From contig MPUH01000807.1 of NCBI GenBank assembly GCA_001970955.1, positions 1-33,935 of the forward strand: a DNA stretch of 33,935 bases, written 5' to 3'. This document shows positions 1 through 10,104 of the stretch, piece by piece. The stretch's first letter is position 1. Each line of letters opens with the position of its first letter. The position numbers and the translations under genes were made by a program. A model generated the notes under the pieces. That model saw only the letters and a list, made by a program, of their open reading frames with translations. It had not been told where the DNA came from and made no database searches. This DNA comes from Stentor coeruleus (Eukaryota > Ciliophora > Heterotrichea > Heterotrichida > Stentoridae).

Positions 1-85
1 GTTTTAGAGAGAAGTTTTATTAAAAGAAGAATTTATTATAAGCATTATTGTAGTATATAGAGTATTTAATACATTTTATTTTGTT

Positions 86-216
86 AGAAATTTAAATATA
101 TTAGAAAACAGAAATGGCAGCAAGCACTTTTTTAGCCAGCAGTTATTTGNGAAGAAATTTAAATATATTAGAAAACAGAAATGGCAGCAAGCACTTTTTT
201 AGCCAGCAGTTATTTG
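86..216. repeat. 64-bp direct repeat around a single N (assembly join)
   Basis: Bases 86-149 are repeated at 153-216, with an N at 150 between them. The repeat includes the first codons of the next gene, so a second ATG lies at 114. The pattern of identical sequence, one N, identical sequence is what an unmerged contig overlap looks like. The true locus probably has one copy. Confidence 0.85.
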
Positions 217-894
217 AAAACAACTCCGATAAACCCAAGAGATTTTATGGTATGGACAAGTCAAAACCAATATAGAACAAGCACTTTGGACATGTCGTTC
301 AAGGCTCCAGCACGACCTAAAGAATATGTGATTCCTGGATACGCAGGATTTGTCCCTGGGATTGCAGACAGTCCTTTGGAAAAAAGCCATACTTGGACAA
401 GCAAAGAGCAACTGAACCGTGATAAATACCTTCCTGAACGAACAATTGAAAATTTCCCCAACCGTCCGCAAAGTACAAAAAAAATACTTGGAAGAGTAGG
501 TGGAGGTCTAGAAGATGAGTATCATACAATTTCTCGTTTCCATGGAAAAACTACAATTCCAATGACTCACCCAAACATTCAAGATAACAACTGGATAACG
601 TCATCTAGTTTTTCATATGTTAACCAAGAAGAACTTAGGAAAAGAATATACAGAAAAACTAGCTATAATCCAACTAAAAGTTCTAAAGTGTCTAAAAGAC
701 CTAAAACGACAGCTTCAGGCTTTGTTCAGAACTCAACTTTGTTTGATGGACATGGATGGCTTCCTATTGAAAAACTTCATGGCGATATGACAGTTTCTGA
801 ATACAGAACCAGATATAATCCTGAAGTCCCATTCCATCCAAGAAAGCACAGGCCTAATCTTAGGAAAATGCGGGCTAGATCGCAAGTTTATTAA
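181..894 (+). CDS. Candidate ciliary microtubule inner protein, FAM166/CIMIP2-like
   Basis: The protein has 237 residues, is basic, and is rich in Pro, Tyr, Arg and Lys, with no membrane segment, signal peptide or coiled coil. Residues 51-60 read IPGYAGFVPG, which resembles the PGY-x-G-F-x-P signature of the FAM166 (CIMIP2) family, small extended proteins inside axonemal doublet microtubules. A second Gly/Pro-rich stretch and many aromatic residues are typical of such lumenal proteins. A ciliary role is inferred from this motif and composition and would suit a heavily ciliated cell. ATG 181 is used; the ATG at 114 belongs to the duplicated copy left of the N and is interrupted by it. The gene has no intron and ends in TAA. 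It could instead be another Pro/Tyr-rich axonemal protein. Confidence 0.5.
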   Translation: MAASTFLASSYLKTTPINPRDFMVWTSQNQYRTSTLDMSFKAPARPKEYVIPGYAGFVPGIADSPLEKSHTWTSKEQLNRDKYLPERTIENFPNRPQSTKKILGRVGGGLEDEYHTISRFHGKTTIPMTHPNIQDNNWITSSSFSYVNQEELRKRIYRKTSYNPTKSSKVSKRPKTTASGFVQNSTLFDGHGWLPIEKLHGDMTVSEYRTRYNPEVPFHPRKHRPNLRKMRARSQVY

Positions 895-1515
895 ATATTT
901 GAATATCTAGTTTAGTTGGATTTTTTTATGCAGACAAAGTAATTATTTTAAGTGATTTATGAAAAGATGCTATAAGTTTAGAGTTTGCTAGATTTTGTGA
1001 CTATTTTTTTGATTTATTTTATAGTTTTGAATGATGATATATATATGAATTTTAGTTTCTTACATAAATTTGATTGATATTAAGTAATTGTATTAGATGA
1101 TTGATATAGGATGAATGAAGATAAAATTTAAAGTTGCCAGTAAAGTAAATTATATCAATGTAAGGAGATAAATTTATTTACTTATTAATAATTCTATGCT
1201 TATTTTGCAATTCGTAATTCACGGTGTGAATAATATTTGGAATATTTACTAAGACTTCTAGAAATATAAGGCTAAATTTCTTTGTAAAATCAATCTAATG
1301 CATATATAATCACCAACTTTAAAATCATTTGATTAGTAGTTTATATTAAAATTTCAAAGCATTTATCAATTTTACACTTAAAAATTTACCTCAAACAAAA
1401 ATAGTTGATTAGCAAATCTCAATAGGTATTTCATTTCAAAATTCAAATTCAAATACGCATTATAACTATTCCTCAAAAAAGAGATTTTGATTTATATTAA
1501 CGGATATGCTTATAA
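895..1515. other. AT-rich spacer, nothing recognised
   Basis: About 620 bases of AT-rich sequence with no coding signal that I can see. It must hold the 3' end of the upstream gene and the promoter of the Ca2+ ATPase. No tRNA or hairpin-rich island is apparent. Confidence 0.6.
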
Positions 1516-4473
1516 ATGTCAGAGATTTTTGGTGTTACTCCAAGGAACCTTGAGGTTATGTTTGTCCAAGATAATATTCGAAGTGGAAAAAGTCTGGAGT
1601 TCCTTCAGTCCTTTGGAGGCATCCAAGGTCTCTGTTCCAAGCTGCATACTAGCATACAAAAAGGTATTCCAGCCAACCCTGCCGAAAATATATCAAGAGA
1701 GCTTTCTTTCGGTAACAATCATCCTTACATTCAAAAAAGAAGGACAATAGCTGAAATTATTTTCGACATTCTTCAAGACACTGTTCTTCAGATCTTGATA
1801 GCCTCAGCTTTTTTATCTTTGATCATGGGTATTATTCAAGATCCATCTTCAGGTTGGTTAGAAGGCTTGGCAATATTATTTGCAGTTATTATTGTAACAA
1901 CTGTGACAGCAACAAATGATTACTTAAAAGATGGGCAATTTATCAAGCTTAATCTGCAGACTAATTTACAAAATGTAATTGTCACTCGAGATAGCGAAGA
2001 AACAGAAATCCCAATTAGAGATCTGCTTGTAGGCGATATAATGTGTGTGAGTCCAGGGGAAATTTTCCAAGTCGACGGTATTTTGATTCGTGGAGGCTTT
2101 CTCAGTATTGACGAATCTGCAATAACAGGTGAAAGCAAGCTTTTACGCAGAGAAGTTCACAGAGCAGGAGACTTAAATACAATTCCTTTCATTGTAAGTG
2201 GAGGTAAAGTCTGTGAAGGTAACGGTATTATCTTAGTCTGTGCAGTGGGTTCTCATTCAGTCCTTGGAAAAAATCGATTAATGACTAACCAACTTGAAGT
2301 AGAGCCAGAAACCCCATTACAAGAACGTTTAGGACAAATTGCTGAAAATATAGGGAAACTTGGATTCGCAGCAGGCTCCATGCTGACTATTGTACTTTTA
2401 GGTCATCTAATATTTGACAGCATTATAAATAAAACCTGGGGACATGATCAATGGGGTGAGGCCATAACATCAGTAATTTTGGGAATAACTATACTTGTTG
2501 TAGCCATACCTGAAGGTCTTCCACTTGCACTAACTCTTAGCATGGCTTATTCAATAATAAGAATGAAAAAAGAAAACATCTTCGTTAGACATCTAAAAGG
2601 ATGTGAAGTTATGGGTGCTGCTACTAATATTCTTTCAGATAAAACAGGCACTTTAACACAAAACCGTATGAGTATTACTAGATGTTATTTTATGGGTGAA
2701 GATCATGACTCTGACAGCCCCTCCTTGACTAGCGATATTAAAAAACTTATAGGTGAAGGGATAGCAAGAAATACAACTGGTTTTCTGAAGATTAAAGGAA
2801 AAGACATTGAAGTAGTTGGAAATCAGACTGAAGGTGCGTTATTGCTTATGCTTAACAAATGGGGGTATGATTATCATTCAATGAGGAATTTAGATATTCA
2901 GAAATTTCAGTTCGCGTTCAATTCGGTGACTAAGGTTATGACTACAGTTTATGAAATTGATGGAGATGCCACAGTATATACAAAAGGAGCTGGAGAGGTT
3001 GTTCTAGACAAATGTACTTCGATACTGACAGCTGGAGGTCAGGAGTCAATACTTACTAATGATAAAAAGACACAAATAAGGCATTTGATGAATAAATATG
3101 CAAGTAATTCATTGAGGGTTCTTGGATTAGCTATGAAAACAATTAATGGTAGAAACCTTAAAGTGAATCTTACACAAGATGAAACTGAAAAAAGGTTGGT
3201 CTTTTTAGGTTTTGTAGGAATTGAAGATCCTTTAAGACCTGAAGCCCGACAGTCAGTCATAAAAGCTCAAACCGCTGGAGTTGTTGTAAGAATGGTCACA
3301 GGAGATAAGCTTCAAACTGCAGTGAGTATCGCTAGAAGTGCTAATATAATATCAGAAGATATACCTGATGATGAAATCCATGAATATGTGATTAAGGGGA
3401 AAAAGTTCAGAGAGTTGGTTGGGGGATTGATTACTGATATGAATGATGGGAAAGTCTCAGGATTTAGAGTTGGTAATATGGACAAATTTAAAGAAATAAT
3501 TCCTAAGATTCGTGTGCTTGCAAGATGTTCACCAGATGATAAACTCCTCATGGTTATCGGTCTTCGTGAAATGGGTGAGGTTGTAGGCGTAACAGGTGAT
3601 GGATCAAATGATGCTCCAGCTCTGAAACAAAGCGATATTGGCTTAGCAATGATGTCAGGTACTCAGCTAGCCAAAGAGTCTTCAGATATAATCCTCCTTG
3701 ATGATAATTTTGAAAGTGTGTTAAATTCAATCAAATGGGGAAGAAATGTCTATTGCTCAATTCGCAAGTTTCTTCAGTTCCAACTAACTTGCAATATAGT
3801 TGCTCTCATAGTAAGTATAATTGGAGCTCTTACTGTTGAGGATTCCCCGCTTAGCGCTGTACAAATGCTTTGGGTTAATCTAATTATGGATGCTTTGGCT
3901 GCTTTAGCTCTAGCTACTGACTCTCCTTCTGATGATCTTTTCAATACAAAACCCTTTGGTCGTACAGAGCCTATTATAACAACTGATATGCAAATCAATA
4001 TAGCAACTCAGGCTATTTATCAAATTATTATACTTATGTTTGTACTTTATGCCTCACCATCTTTACTTAATATTACACAAAGCTGGGGAGATGAGGACTG
4101 GACCCAAGAAAACGGTAAGCATTTTACGATTTTTTTCCATACTTTTGTCATGCTTCAGCTTTTTAATGAGATTAATTGTAAAAAACTTGACCTCACTGAT
4201 TGGAATATTTTTAAAGGATTTTTTAGTAATCAGATGTTTGTTGGAATTTTTACAGTTACTTTTATCATACAGATTATGTTTATTGAACTTGGTGGCGAGG
4301 TAATGAAGTGCTCAAATCTAACTTTTGGGGAGCATATGTTTTGTATGATTTGGGGAGCTGTAGGGATATGCATTGCTTTTATAGTAAGAGTGCTTGGGAC
4401 TTATAGGGTTAAGCGAAGAACTTTCAAAGCTAAGAAGGATGAAGATAAGTACCCTTTGATTTCAACAATTTAA
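1516..4473 (+). CDS. Plasma-membrane-type Ca2+-transporting P-type ATPase (P2B/PMCA)
   Basis: This is a complete 985-residue P-type ATPase that would pump Ca2+ out of the cytosol using ATP. The actuator motif TGES lies near residue 208, the M4 ion-binding PEGLP near 330, the phosphorylated Asp in DKTGTLT at 375, and the hinge TGDGSNDAP near 693-701. The last carries Ser where most family members have Thr. Hydrophobic segments fit two N-terminal, two central and about six C-terminal helices. An N-terminal 'FGGIQGLCSKLHTS' stretch is typical of PMCA-type rather than SERCA-type pumps. The C-terminal tail after the last helix is short (about 35 residues, strongly basic), so the long calmodulin-binding tail of animal PMCAs is absent. 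Several ciliate PMCAs sit at the cell surface or alveolar sacs; location here is not shown. There is no intron. Confidence 0.95.
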   Translation: MSEIFGVTPRNLEVMFVQDNIRSGKSLEFLQSFGGIQGLCSKLHTSIQKGIPANPAENISRELSFGNNHPYIQKRRTIAEIIFDILQDTVLQILIASAFLSLIMGIIQDPSSGWLEGLAILFAVIIVTTVTATNDYLKDGQFIKLNLQTNLQNVIVTRDSEETEIPIRDLLVGDIMCVSPGEIFQVDGILIRGGFLSIDESAITGESKLLRREVHRAGDLNTIPFIVSGGKVCEGNGIILVCAVGSHSVLGKNRLMTNQLEVEPETPLQERLGQIAENIGKLGFAAGSMLTIVLLGHLIFDSIINKTWGHDQWGEAITSVILGITILVVAIPEGLPLALTLSMAYSIIRMKKENIFVRHLKGCEVMGAATNILSDKTGTLTQNRMSITRCYFMGEDHDSDSPSLTSDIKKLIGEGIARNTTGFLKIKGKDIEVVGNQTEGALLLMLNKWGYDYHSMRNLDIQKFQFAFNSVTKVMTTVYEIDGDATVYTKGAGEVVLDKCTSILTAGGQESILTNDKKTQIRHLMNKYASNSLRVLGLAMKTINGRNLKVNLTQDETEKRLVFLGFVGIEDPLRPEARQSVIKAQTAGVVVRMVTGDKLQTAVSIARSANIISEDIPDDEIHEYVIKGKKFRELVGGLITDMNDGKVSGFRVGNMDKFKEIIPKIRVLARCSPDDKLLMVIGLREMGEVVGVTGDGSNDAPALKQSDIGLAMMSGTQLAKESSDIILLDDNFESVLNSIKWGRNVYCSIRKFLQFQLTCNIVALIVSIIGALTVEDSPLSAVQMLWVNLIMDALAALALATDSPSDDLFNTKPFGRTEPIITTDMQINIATQAIYQIIILMFVLYASPSLLNITQSWGDEDWTQENGKHFTIFFHTFVMLQLFNEINCKKLDLTDWNIFKGFFSNQMFVGIFTVTFIIQIMFIELGGEVMKCSNLTFGEHMFCMIWGAVGICIAFIVRVLGTYRVKRRTFKAKKDEDKYPLISTI

Positions 4474-5906
4474 CTTAGATGATAAAATTTACTGATTTTA
4501 AATAAAAAAAATGATATTATTTTAGTTCACTTAATAATAGATAGTTATTGGAAAGTTTGTATTTGACTTACTAGCATGGTTTTTTTAGTTTTAAATATCC
4601 CTCAATAAATATTTCCTAATTTTTTTTTTTAAAAAATAGGTAAAAAGCAATGTGCTTCGATTCTGGATAATTTATTAATAATTAAATGCAAGTAAGCTAG
4701 ACATCATAATGCTGGCATTTTTATTTAAGATTTTTCGTCATAATGCTTTTATTACCTATTACACTCTTTTTTGATTAGATGGCCTAATGTGATAATATCG
4801 ATCCTAATATAAAAATGAATCTCTGCCCACAAGGAGTTTAAAACCAAACATCATGCATTCTTAATCCAAAAAAATTAAATTGATGGATTATCATTATGAC
4901 CATTCTAAACATTCTCACAAAAAATAGTCATTACTTTTGATTTAAAGTGATCAGGTATTTCAAAAAATATTAAGCAGAAATAAGATTCCTGAGTATAGCT
5001 ACTAAAAATAAAACATAAAATCATTATGGTTAAGACTAGTATCTTTTCCATATATGAATAAGTCAGTATACAAATGGTATGCCTATACTAAAAAGTATAT
5101 CTTTAAATTGCACAGTAGATAATCTCTCAAATTGCGCTACAATTTAAGATTATTTTTGAGAAGCTAAGTAATCAAGAAAAAATGCAAAGATTAGAAAATT
5201 TTAAAGCTGCATCAGGATGGGCCAAAAGCTTTAGAAAATGATTTGGCATAAAATCTAAATTATTATATGGAGAAAATGACTCTGTGAATTAAGTAAAGGT
5301 AATGTTATTTCAAGAAAAATAAAATTATTTCTATGAAAATATATTAATGGTGATGAAACTGACTTATTCTATTAAAAAATGCATAATAGAACCTTTTGTT
5401 GTTAAATAAAGCATGCTGTTTTCTTTAAAGATAATTAAATTGGGAAGTATTTAGAAATAGAGGATCTTCTGAAGATAAAGTACTTAATGCAGCTGAAATC
5501 GGCAATATGGATATACTAAATAAAATTTAACTGACAAAAGAATTTTCACGAGACTTTTCTGAAAAGAAAATAAAAGAATAAATATCATTAATCCGAATAA
5601 CTGAAGGAATCTGGTTCCTTTAAATTTTATTAATCTCTTAAACAGCAAGATCTTTTTACTGATAATGAGTTCGACCTAATGACAGAACTGCTGGAAAAGG
5701 TAAAAAAAGAAGATGTAGTGCAAGCATGATTCAATCGAAGATAACTAATTATTGTAGTTGAATTAAAATACTAATTATGAAAAAAAAAGGAAAACTAGAA
5801 AGTCGACGCAGCTACAATTATAGATAATGCTATTGGTTAAACCTTCTAGTAAATTAAAATAGCTATATAACACTTATTATAAACTCTTATTATCTTTAAT
5901 CTGTAT
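4474..5906. other. Long AT-rich spacer with transposon remains
   Basis: No intact gene is present. The first ~650 bases (to about 5150) show nothing recognisable. The part from about 5155 to 5760 holds the decayed transposase listed separately. Confidence 0.6.
5155..5760 (+). pseudogene. Decayed pogo/Tigger-type (CENP-B family) DDE transposase
   Basis: Two blocks in the right order look like this family. At about 5164-5290 the translation gives FKAASGW...F-R-K, a TGA stop, then FGIKSKLLYGE, which fits the CENP-B/Tc5-type DNA-binding consensus (W...F..R.GI....L.GE). At about 5346-5400 it gives NGDETDLFY, a TAA, then MHNRTF, which fits the first catalytic Asp block of the DDE_1 superfamily (N-A-D-E-T-G-L-F...P.RT). 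The blocks are in different frames and are broken by TAA, TGA and frameshifts. About 5640-5730 gives a further Leu/Glu-rich open stretch that may belong to the 3' part. Some codons would read Gln if TAA were reassigned, but neighbouring genes use TAA as stop, so decay is the simpler reading. I found no terminal inverted repeats or target duplications by eye. Confidence 0.62.
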
Positions 5907-6744
5907 TTAATTAGCAGAGTGAATTCTTAATATGCGTCCTGTTTTAGTTTTAAGTACATCAGCTTTTAGTCTATAATCATCTCTTAAAAAAACATATCCT
6001 TTCTTAAAATTGCCTTTAACAAANTAATATGCGTCCTGTTTTAGTTTTAAGTACATCAGCTTTTAGTCTATAATCATCTCTTAAAAAAACATATCCTTTC
6101 TTAAAATTGCCTTTAACAAATCGTCCTTCCATTCTTTCAATATGATTTTTTTTTGAATTAATTATCAAAGTTCCTTGGCCATCAAATAAACCATTTTTCC
6201 AATATCCTTCATAAAAAATGTTATTCTCCTCATCTTTCTCGTATTTATAATGACCATTAACTAAAGCACCATTTTCAAAATAACCTTTAACTATACCTCC
6301 ACTCACCAATTCAATAGTCCCATTCCCATGCCTTTCTCCTTCTTTGAACTCTCCAAAATAAGTACCCTCAAAATAACTTTCATAGCCCATTCCATGCTTT
6401 TTATCAGATTTCCAACTACCTCTGTATGTGTATGAGTTTTCCTCATAAACTCCTTCTCCCCAAAACATTCCATATTTGAATTCACCTCTATAAAAATAAT
6501 CATCCTTGCTTTTTAGAAAGCCATTTCCTTGAGGTTCATCGTTCTCCCAATTCCCAAAATACTTACTTCCATCTTTGAATTTCAGATATCCAAGTCCTGT
6601 CTTTTTATTATTAAGAATTTGCCCACTGTATAATCCTTCGTTGCATTTAATTTTGAATACAGGTTCTAGATTTTCGTTTATCTGATTATCTCCGATGTTA
6701 GATGCGATTTTTTCCTTAAGCTTTTCCCATTTAGATTTGGACAT
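5907..6744 (-). CDS. MORN-repeat protein (C-terminal end duplicated in assembly)
   Basis: A run of about seven MORN repeats (pattern Y-x-G-x-W/F-x(4)-x-G-x-G) fills most of the protein, starting near residue 38. Examples are YFGNWENDEPQGNG, YRGSWKSDKKHGMG and YEGYWKNGLFDGQG. MORN repeats bind lipid or protein at membranes and ciliary bases; the specific role cannot be told. The 3' part crosses an N at 6024, where 5928-6023 repeats 6025-6120. Taking one copy, the frame continues past 'TGRIL' for six residues and stops at a TAA at 5907-5909, giving about 241 residues. As assembled the frame is broken at the N, which I take as an artifact. The start is the ATG at 6742-6744. Confidence 0.85.
5928..6120. 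repeat. 96-bp direct repeat around a single N (assembly join)
   Basis: Bases 5928-6023 are identical by eye to 6025-6120, with N at 6024. This is a probable unmerged contig overlap inside the 3' end of the MORN gene. Confidence 0.88.
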
Positions 6745-7034
6745 AATCTTTATGAAAGATCATAAAATTAATTTATACTTAATAATAAATCCTACATTTT
6801 TTAATAAGCTTGCTTTTATAAGCTAGACATATTTTCTATATACAAGATATTATATTTTATCGAAATTAGTTATTTTGCTATTAGATATTGGGATTAAATT
6901 TTCTTAAATACTTTTTTTATTGAGTTTACTGATACCGGCATATAGATTTGAGAATCGTGTGGCTTCTACTTGTTAGCATAAAATTATCGGCAATTTTTTT
7001 CTTCTATTCACCATATTGACATATTTAAACAACT

Positions 7035-8132
7035 ATGTTGACTCCACCATTACTAACAGAAGAAGACATCCAAGTCAAAGACTGCCCAATCTGCATCCTT
7101 GATAAACCTGTCTATACTTTGCAAGCATGCTTTCATTACTTCTGTTTTGACTGCCTAAAAAATTACATCGAACTTAAAGTTAATGAAGCAAATGTAATGT
7201 ATATTGGCTGCCCAATTTGCAATCAAGAAATAATCGGAAATGAACTTACTCAACTCATGACATTTGAAATAAATGAAAAATACAAGCACTTTAATGAAGT
7301 TAAAAGACTTGAAGAAAATAAATGGATCAAATGGTGTCCAAAACCAAATTGCCAGGGTTATAGTGCAGCCACAGCATCAAATTTCCACTTAAAATGCAAT
7401 ATTTGCAAGCATGAATACTGTTATAACTGCTCAGAAGATTGGCATAAAGGCAAATGTAAAGCGAAAAAAGATTTATCTTATGAAATTTGGGCTGTCTGCA
7501 ATAATGTAAAAGTTTGTCCAAATTGTCGAAATCACGTGCAAAAAAACGGTGGATGTCTTCACATGTACTGTTCTAGATGTCAGCATCGTTGGTGCTGGAT
7601 TTGCGGAGGTGATTATTCTTCTCCATCACATAATGAGTTTACTTGTATGATAGGAAAAAAACCTTTAGACTTGTACTGGAAGATTATTTTCTTATTACTT
7701 TTATTTCCAGCTTTGATTCCTTTTGGATTTTTGTTGATGATTATATATATGTATGAGACTGAAAGTTTTGAAAAAGAAATATTCGATGGGAATTTTAGGT
7801 TCTTGAAGTCTAGGCTTTTTGTTTATGTTTTAGCTTTTATATTTTCTCCTTTTATTGAATGCATTGCTATAGTTGTTTTTTATTTTGTGGTTACTTTGTA
7901 TATTGCTTCAAAAAATCATATTAATTCAATAGCAGAGTGTATGCTAAGGATTATTGTGGGAAACACATTATGCAATATTATTTTTGTGGTTGGGCTTGGG
8001 ATTTTGGCTCTTGCTACAGTGGCTTTGCCCTTGGCAGGGTTCTTCTTGTTTATTGCAAAAATCATTTATGTTTTTGGCCGCTGTTTTAAGCCAAAACCTA
8101 AGTTTGAATATCCTAGAGAATTATTAATTTAA
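7035..8132 (+). CDS. RBR (RING-IBR-RING) E3 ubiquitin ligase with C-terminal membrane anchor
   Basis: The 365-residue protein has the RBR order. RING1 starts at residue 17 (CPIC...HYFCFDCL...CPIC), followed by an IBR zinc domain (WCPKPNC...CNICKHEYCYNC...W). RING2 is CPNC...NGGCLHMYCSRC...WCWICG. Cys174 in NGGCLHM matches the catalytic cysteine of parkin-type RING2 domains, which carries ubiquitin as a thioester before transfer. After RING2 there are four to five strongly hydrophobic stretches between about residues 213 and 350, so it is anchored in a membrane like RNF19/RNF144 enzymes. It is intronless, and the start ATG is the first in frame. The substrate is unknown. Confidence 0.93.
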   Translation: MLTPPLLTEEDIQVKDCPICILDKPVYTLQACFHYFCFDCLKNYIELKVNEANVMYIGCPICNQEIIGNELTQLMTFEINEKYKHFNEVKRLEENKWIKWCPKPNCQGYSAATASNFHLKCNICKHEYCYNCSEDWHKGKCKAKKDLSYEIWAVCNNVKVCPNCRNHVQKNGGCLHMYCSRCQHRWCWICGGDYSSPSHNEFTCMIGKKPLDLYWKIIFLLLLFPALIPFGFLLMIIYMYETESFEKEIFDGNFRFLKSRLFVYVLAFIFSPFIECIAIVVFYFVVTLYIASKNHINSIAECMLRIIVGNTLCNIIFVVGLGILALATVALPLAGFFLFIAKIIYVFGRCFKPKPKFEYPRELLI

Positions 8133-8636
8133 TCAATGAAAATAAGTAGAGAGATTGATTTTTAAATTGAGATTATATTGAGAATAGTTTGCTTTATGCT
8201 TTTGAGTAGTTAATAAAGGAATAGTTTGTGATATAAACTTTATTAGTTTATTATCTTGCCCCCTTACAAGTTAGAAAACAAAACAAAAAATGCTAAAAAT
8301 TTCAAAGATTAATTTACTGACTCATTTACAAGGCGCCTCTAATAAAGGTTCCAACTTAGAAGGTTTTGTTGCACATAAAAACTAGAACCATAATGAATTA
8401 ACACTATATTCAAAAAAATTATAATCTTAAATTTCACAAAATAAACCTTCCCTAATATATAAATTCTCTAAAATCATTGAAATACAAAATATAATAAAAC
8501 TATTATAATAAACTATATCATTAATAATTTATTTCACAAAGCTATAAAATTTAATTTCACATAATCCTCTTATCAAAACCAATGCTTCAAAATGCATTTA
8601 CTTTCAACAGTATTTATAAACCAAAAGACTTACTAA
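8133..8636. other. AT-rich convergent spacer
   Basis: About 500 bases between the convergent 3' ends of the RBR ligase and the SDR gene. I see no coding signal and no clear RNA structure. Confidence 0.6.
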
Positions 8637-9629
8637 CTAATGCTTAACAAGCTTAAGCCAAACAAGAATAGGATGTGAAGCTTTAATAAGAGCAGTCATA
8701 ATCTGATGAGGTAGCATAGTCAATAAAAACGCAAGTATCGAGTGTTTCCAATGTCCATAATTGATACCTTTATGTAAGTGACTTATAAAGTACCTGGCGA
8801 AACTATTCACTTCAGCTGTCAATGGCAAAAATGAGAACCCATTTCCAGTTGATCCTGTTAACTTCGTATCAACAACTCCAGGTTTAAGCGTCACAACATC
8901 AACAGCATGCGAATACTCTAACCTTATCCCTTCACTTAAAAAGTCAGCATATCTTTTAGTCGCAGTATAAACACTAGTAGTTGGCATTGTCATAAGGTCA
9001 ATTGTAGATGATGTGTTTACCAATAAGCTTCTTTTCTTGGTTTCACTAGTAGTTGGCATTGTCATAAGGTCAATTGTAGACGATGTGTTTACCAATAAGC
9101 TTCTTTTCTTGGTTTCATTAAATCTTTCTAAAAATTTAGGTAGTATATGATAAGACAATAGAGTCTGTGGGTAAATGTTGACCCCAAGCATTTCTTCGAT
9201 TACGTTAAGATCTTGCTCAGCGAGGTAGTCAAAATAAAGCACACCAACAATGTTGAATAATGCAGAAATCTCGTATGGAGCTAGCTGGGTCATAAGATTT
9301 GAATAGAATTCTTCAGGGTTTCTATGAGAATATGTAAAATCAGCAGTGATGCATTTGATATCGTTGTTACCTGTTAAGGAGATAAGCTCGTTTACTACTT
9401 TTTCAAGCTTTTCTTTGTTTCTTGATATCAACACTAGCTTGAAGCCTTTTTTAGCTAGATCAGTAGCGATTGCTTTACCTATTCCGTCTGAAGCTCCTGT
9501 TATTACAACCCACCCGTATTTGTAGTTGTTGATATTTAGACTGCAAACATAATTAAAATACACCCACTGAAGAAACAAATATGATGCTCTAAGAATCCCT
9601 AGCCATACAATAATGTCCCACAAACTCAT
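8637..9629 (-). CDS. SDR, 17-beta-HSD12/3-ketoacyl-CoA-reductase-like, with internal duplication
   Basis: The 330-residue protein has an N-terminal hydrophobic segment, then the classical cofactor motif TGASDGIG at residues 44-51 and the RNKEKLEKV stretch typical of the HSD17B12/KAR family, which reduces 3-ketoacyl-CoA during very-long-chain fatty acid elongation in the ER. The catalytic pair is Tyr221 and Lys225 (YTATK), with Ser208 thirteen residues before the Tyr, the expected spacing. The structural NNxG motif reads NIVG. Residues 172-195 are repeated exactly at 196-219, so the strand bearing the catalytic Ser occurs twice. Without the extra copy the length would be 306, close to the family's ~310. 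Whether the enzyme works with the insert is unknown. The stop is TAG. Confidence 0.88.
   Translation of the reverse strand: MSLWDIIVWLGILRASYLFLQWVYFNYVCSLNINNYKYGWVVITGASDGIGKAIATDLAKKGFKLVLISRNKEKLEKVVNELISLTGNNDIKCITADFTYSHRNPEEFYSNLMTQLAPYEISALFNIVGVLYFDYLAEQDLNVIEEMLGVNIYPQTLLSYHILPKFLERFNETKKRSLLVNTSSTIDLMTMPTTSETKKRSLLVNTSSTIDLMTMPTTSVYTATKRYADFLSEGIRLEYSHAVDVVTLKPGVVDTKLTGSTGNGFSFLPLTAEVNSFARYFISHLHKGINYGHWKHSILAFLLTMLPHQIMTALIKASHPILVWLKLVKH
8972..9115. repeat. 72-bp in-frame tandem duplication in the SDR gene
   Basis: 8972-9043 and 9044-9115 are the same sequence except for one base (gatg versus gacg). The unit is 24 codons, so the frame is kept. No N lies nearby, unlike the assembly-join repeats. 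Confidence 0.92.
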
Positions 9630-9686
9630 TATTATATGTCGATTGATTATAATTTGTATTCTAATGAAAGTTGATTATTTAAATTA

Positions 9687-10104
9687 TGAATCAAGAAGTT
9701 CAAATAACCCCTGAGCTGATAAAAAGTTTAGTAAAATAGTATTCATATTAGATCTTATTGGGGCAAATATATGTGAGATAATAGGGCTTGGTGAATGCAT
9801 AATTCTTAGTATTAAACCTTCTTATAACTAAATATTTAGCAATTCATGGACTAGCAACATGCATTGAACTTGCAAGACTTTGCCTATCTTCAATGAAATA
9901 GGTAAAATTGAAGGCTTAATAACTTTAGCCAAGCTAAAAAAANAGACTTTGCCTATCTTCAATGAAATAGGTAAAATTGAAGGCTTAATAACTTTAGCCA
10001 AGCTAAAAAAACTGGGCATACTAAGCAAGAGAAGTCTTTCTAGTATTAATGATATTCAAGTTTTAGCAAAACTTGCATGCTTAAATTTTAAGCAGTTTGA
10101 GTAA
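9687..10104 (+). pseudogene. Broken leucine-rich-repeat gene
   Basis: A start like MNQEVQITPELIKSL at 9687 resembles the opening of LRR proteins. It is followed, in changing frames, by GANICEIIGLGEC, then IGKIEGLITLAKLKKL, then INDIQVLAKLACLNF, which fit the LRR pattern (I..I.GL..L..L..L). Stops and frameshifts separate the pieces, and no 15/16-nt intron repairs them. Two N joins (9943, 10220), each with flanking duplicated sequence, complicate the locus. It could be a decayed gene or a badly assembled one, and I favour decay. Confidence 0.5.
9875..10011. repeat. 68-bp direct repeat around a single N (assembly join)
   Basis: 9875-9942 is repeated at 9944-10011 across the N at 9943. Probably an unmerged overlap. 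Confidence 0.85.

Noticed and set aside
5155..5760. Reading TAA as Gln to make the transposase region open, implying a foreign ciliate code
   Set aside because: Frameshifts and a TGA remain, and all neighbouring genes use TAA as a real stop.
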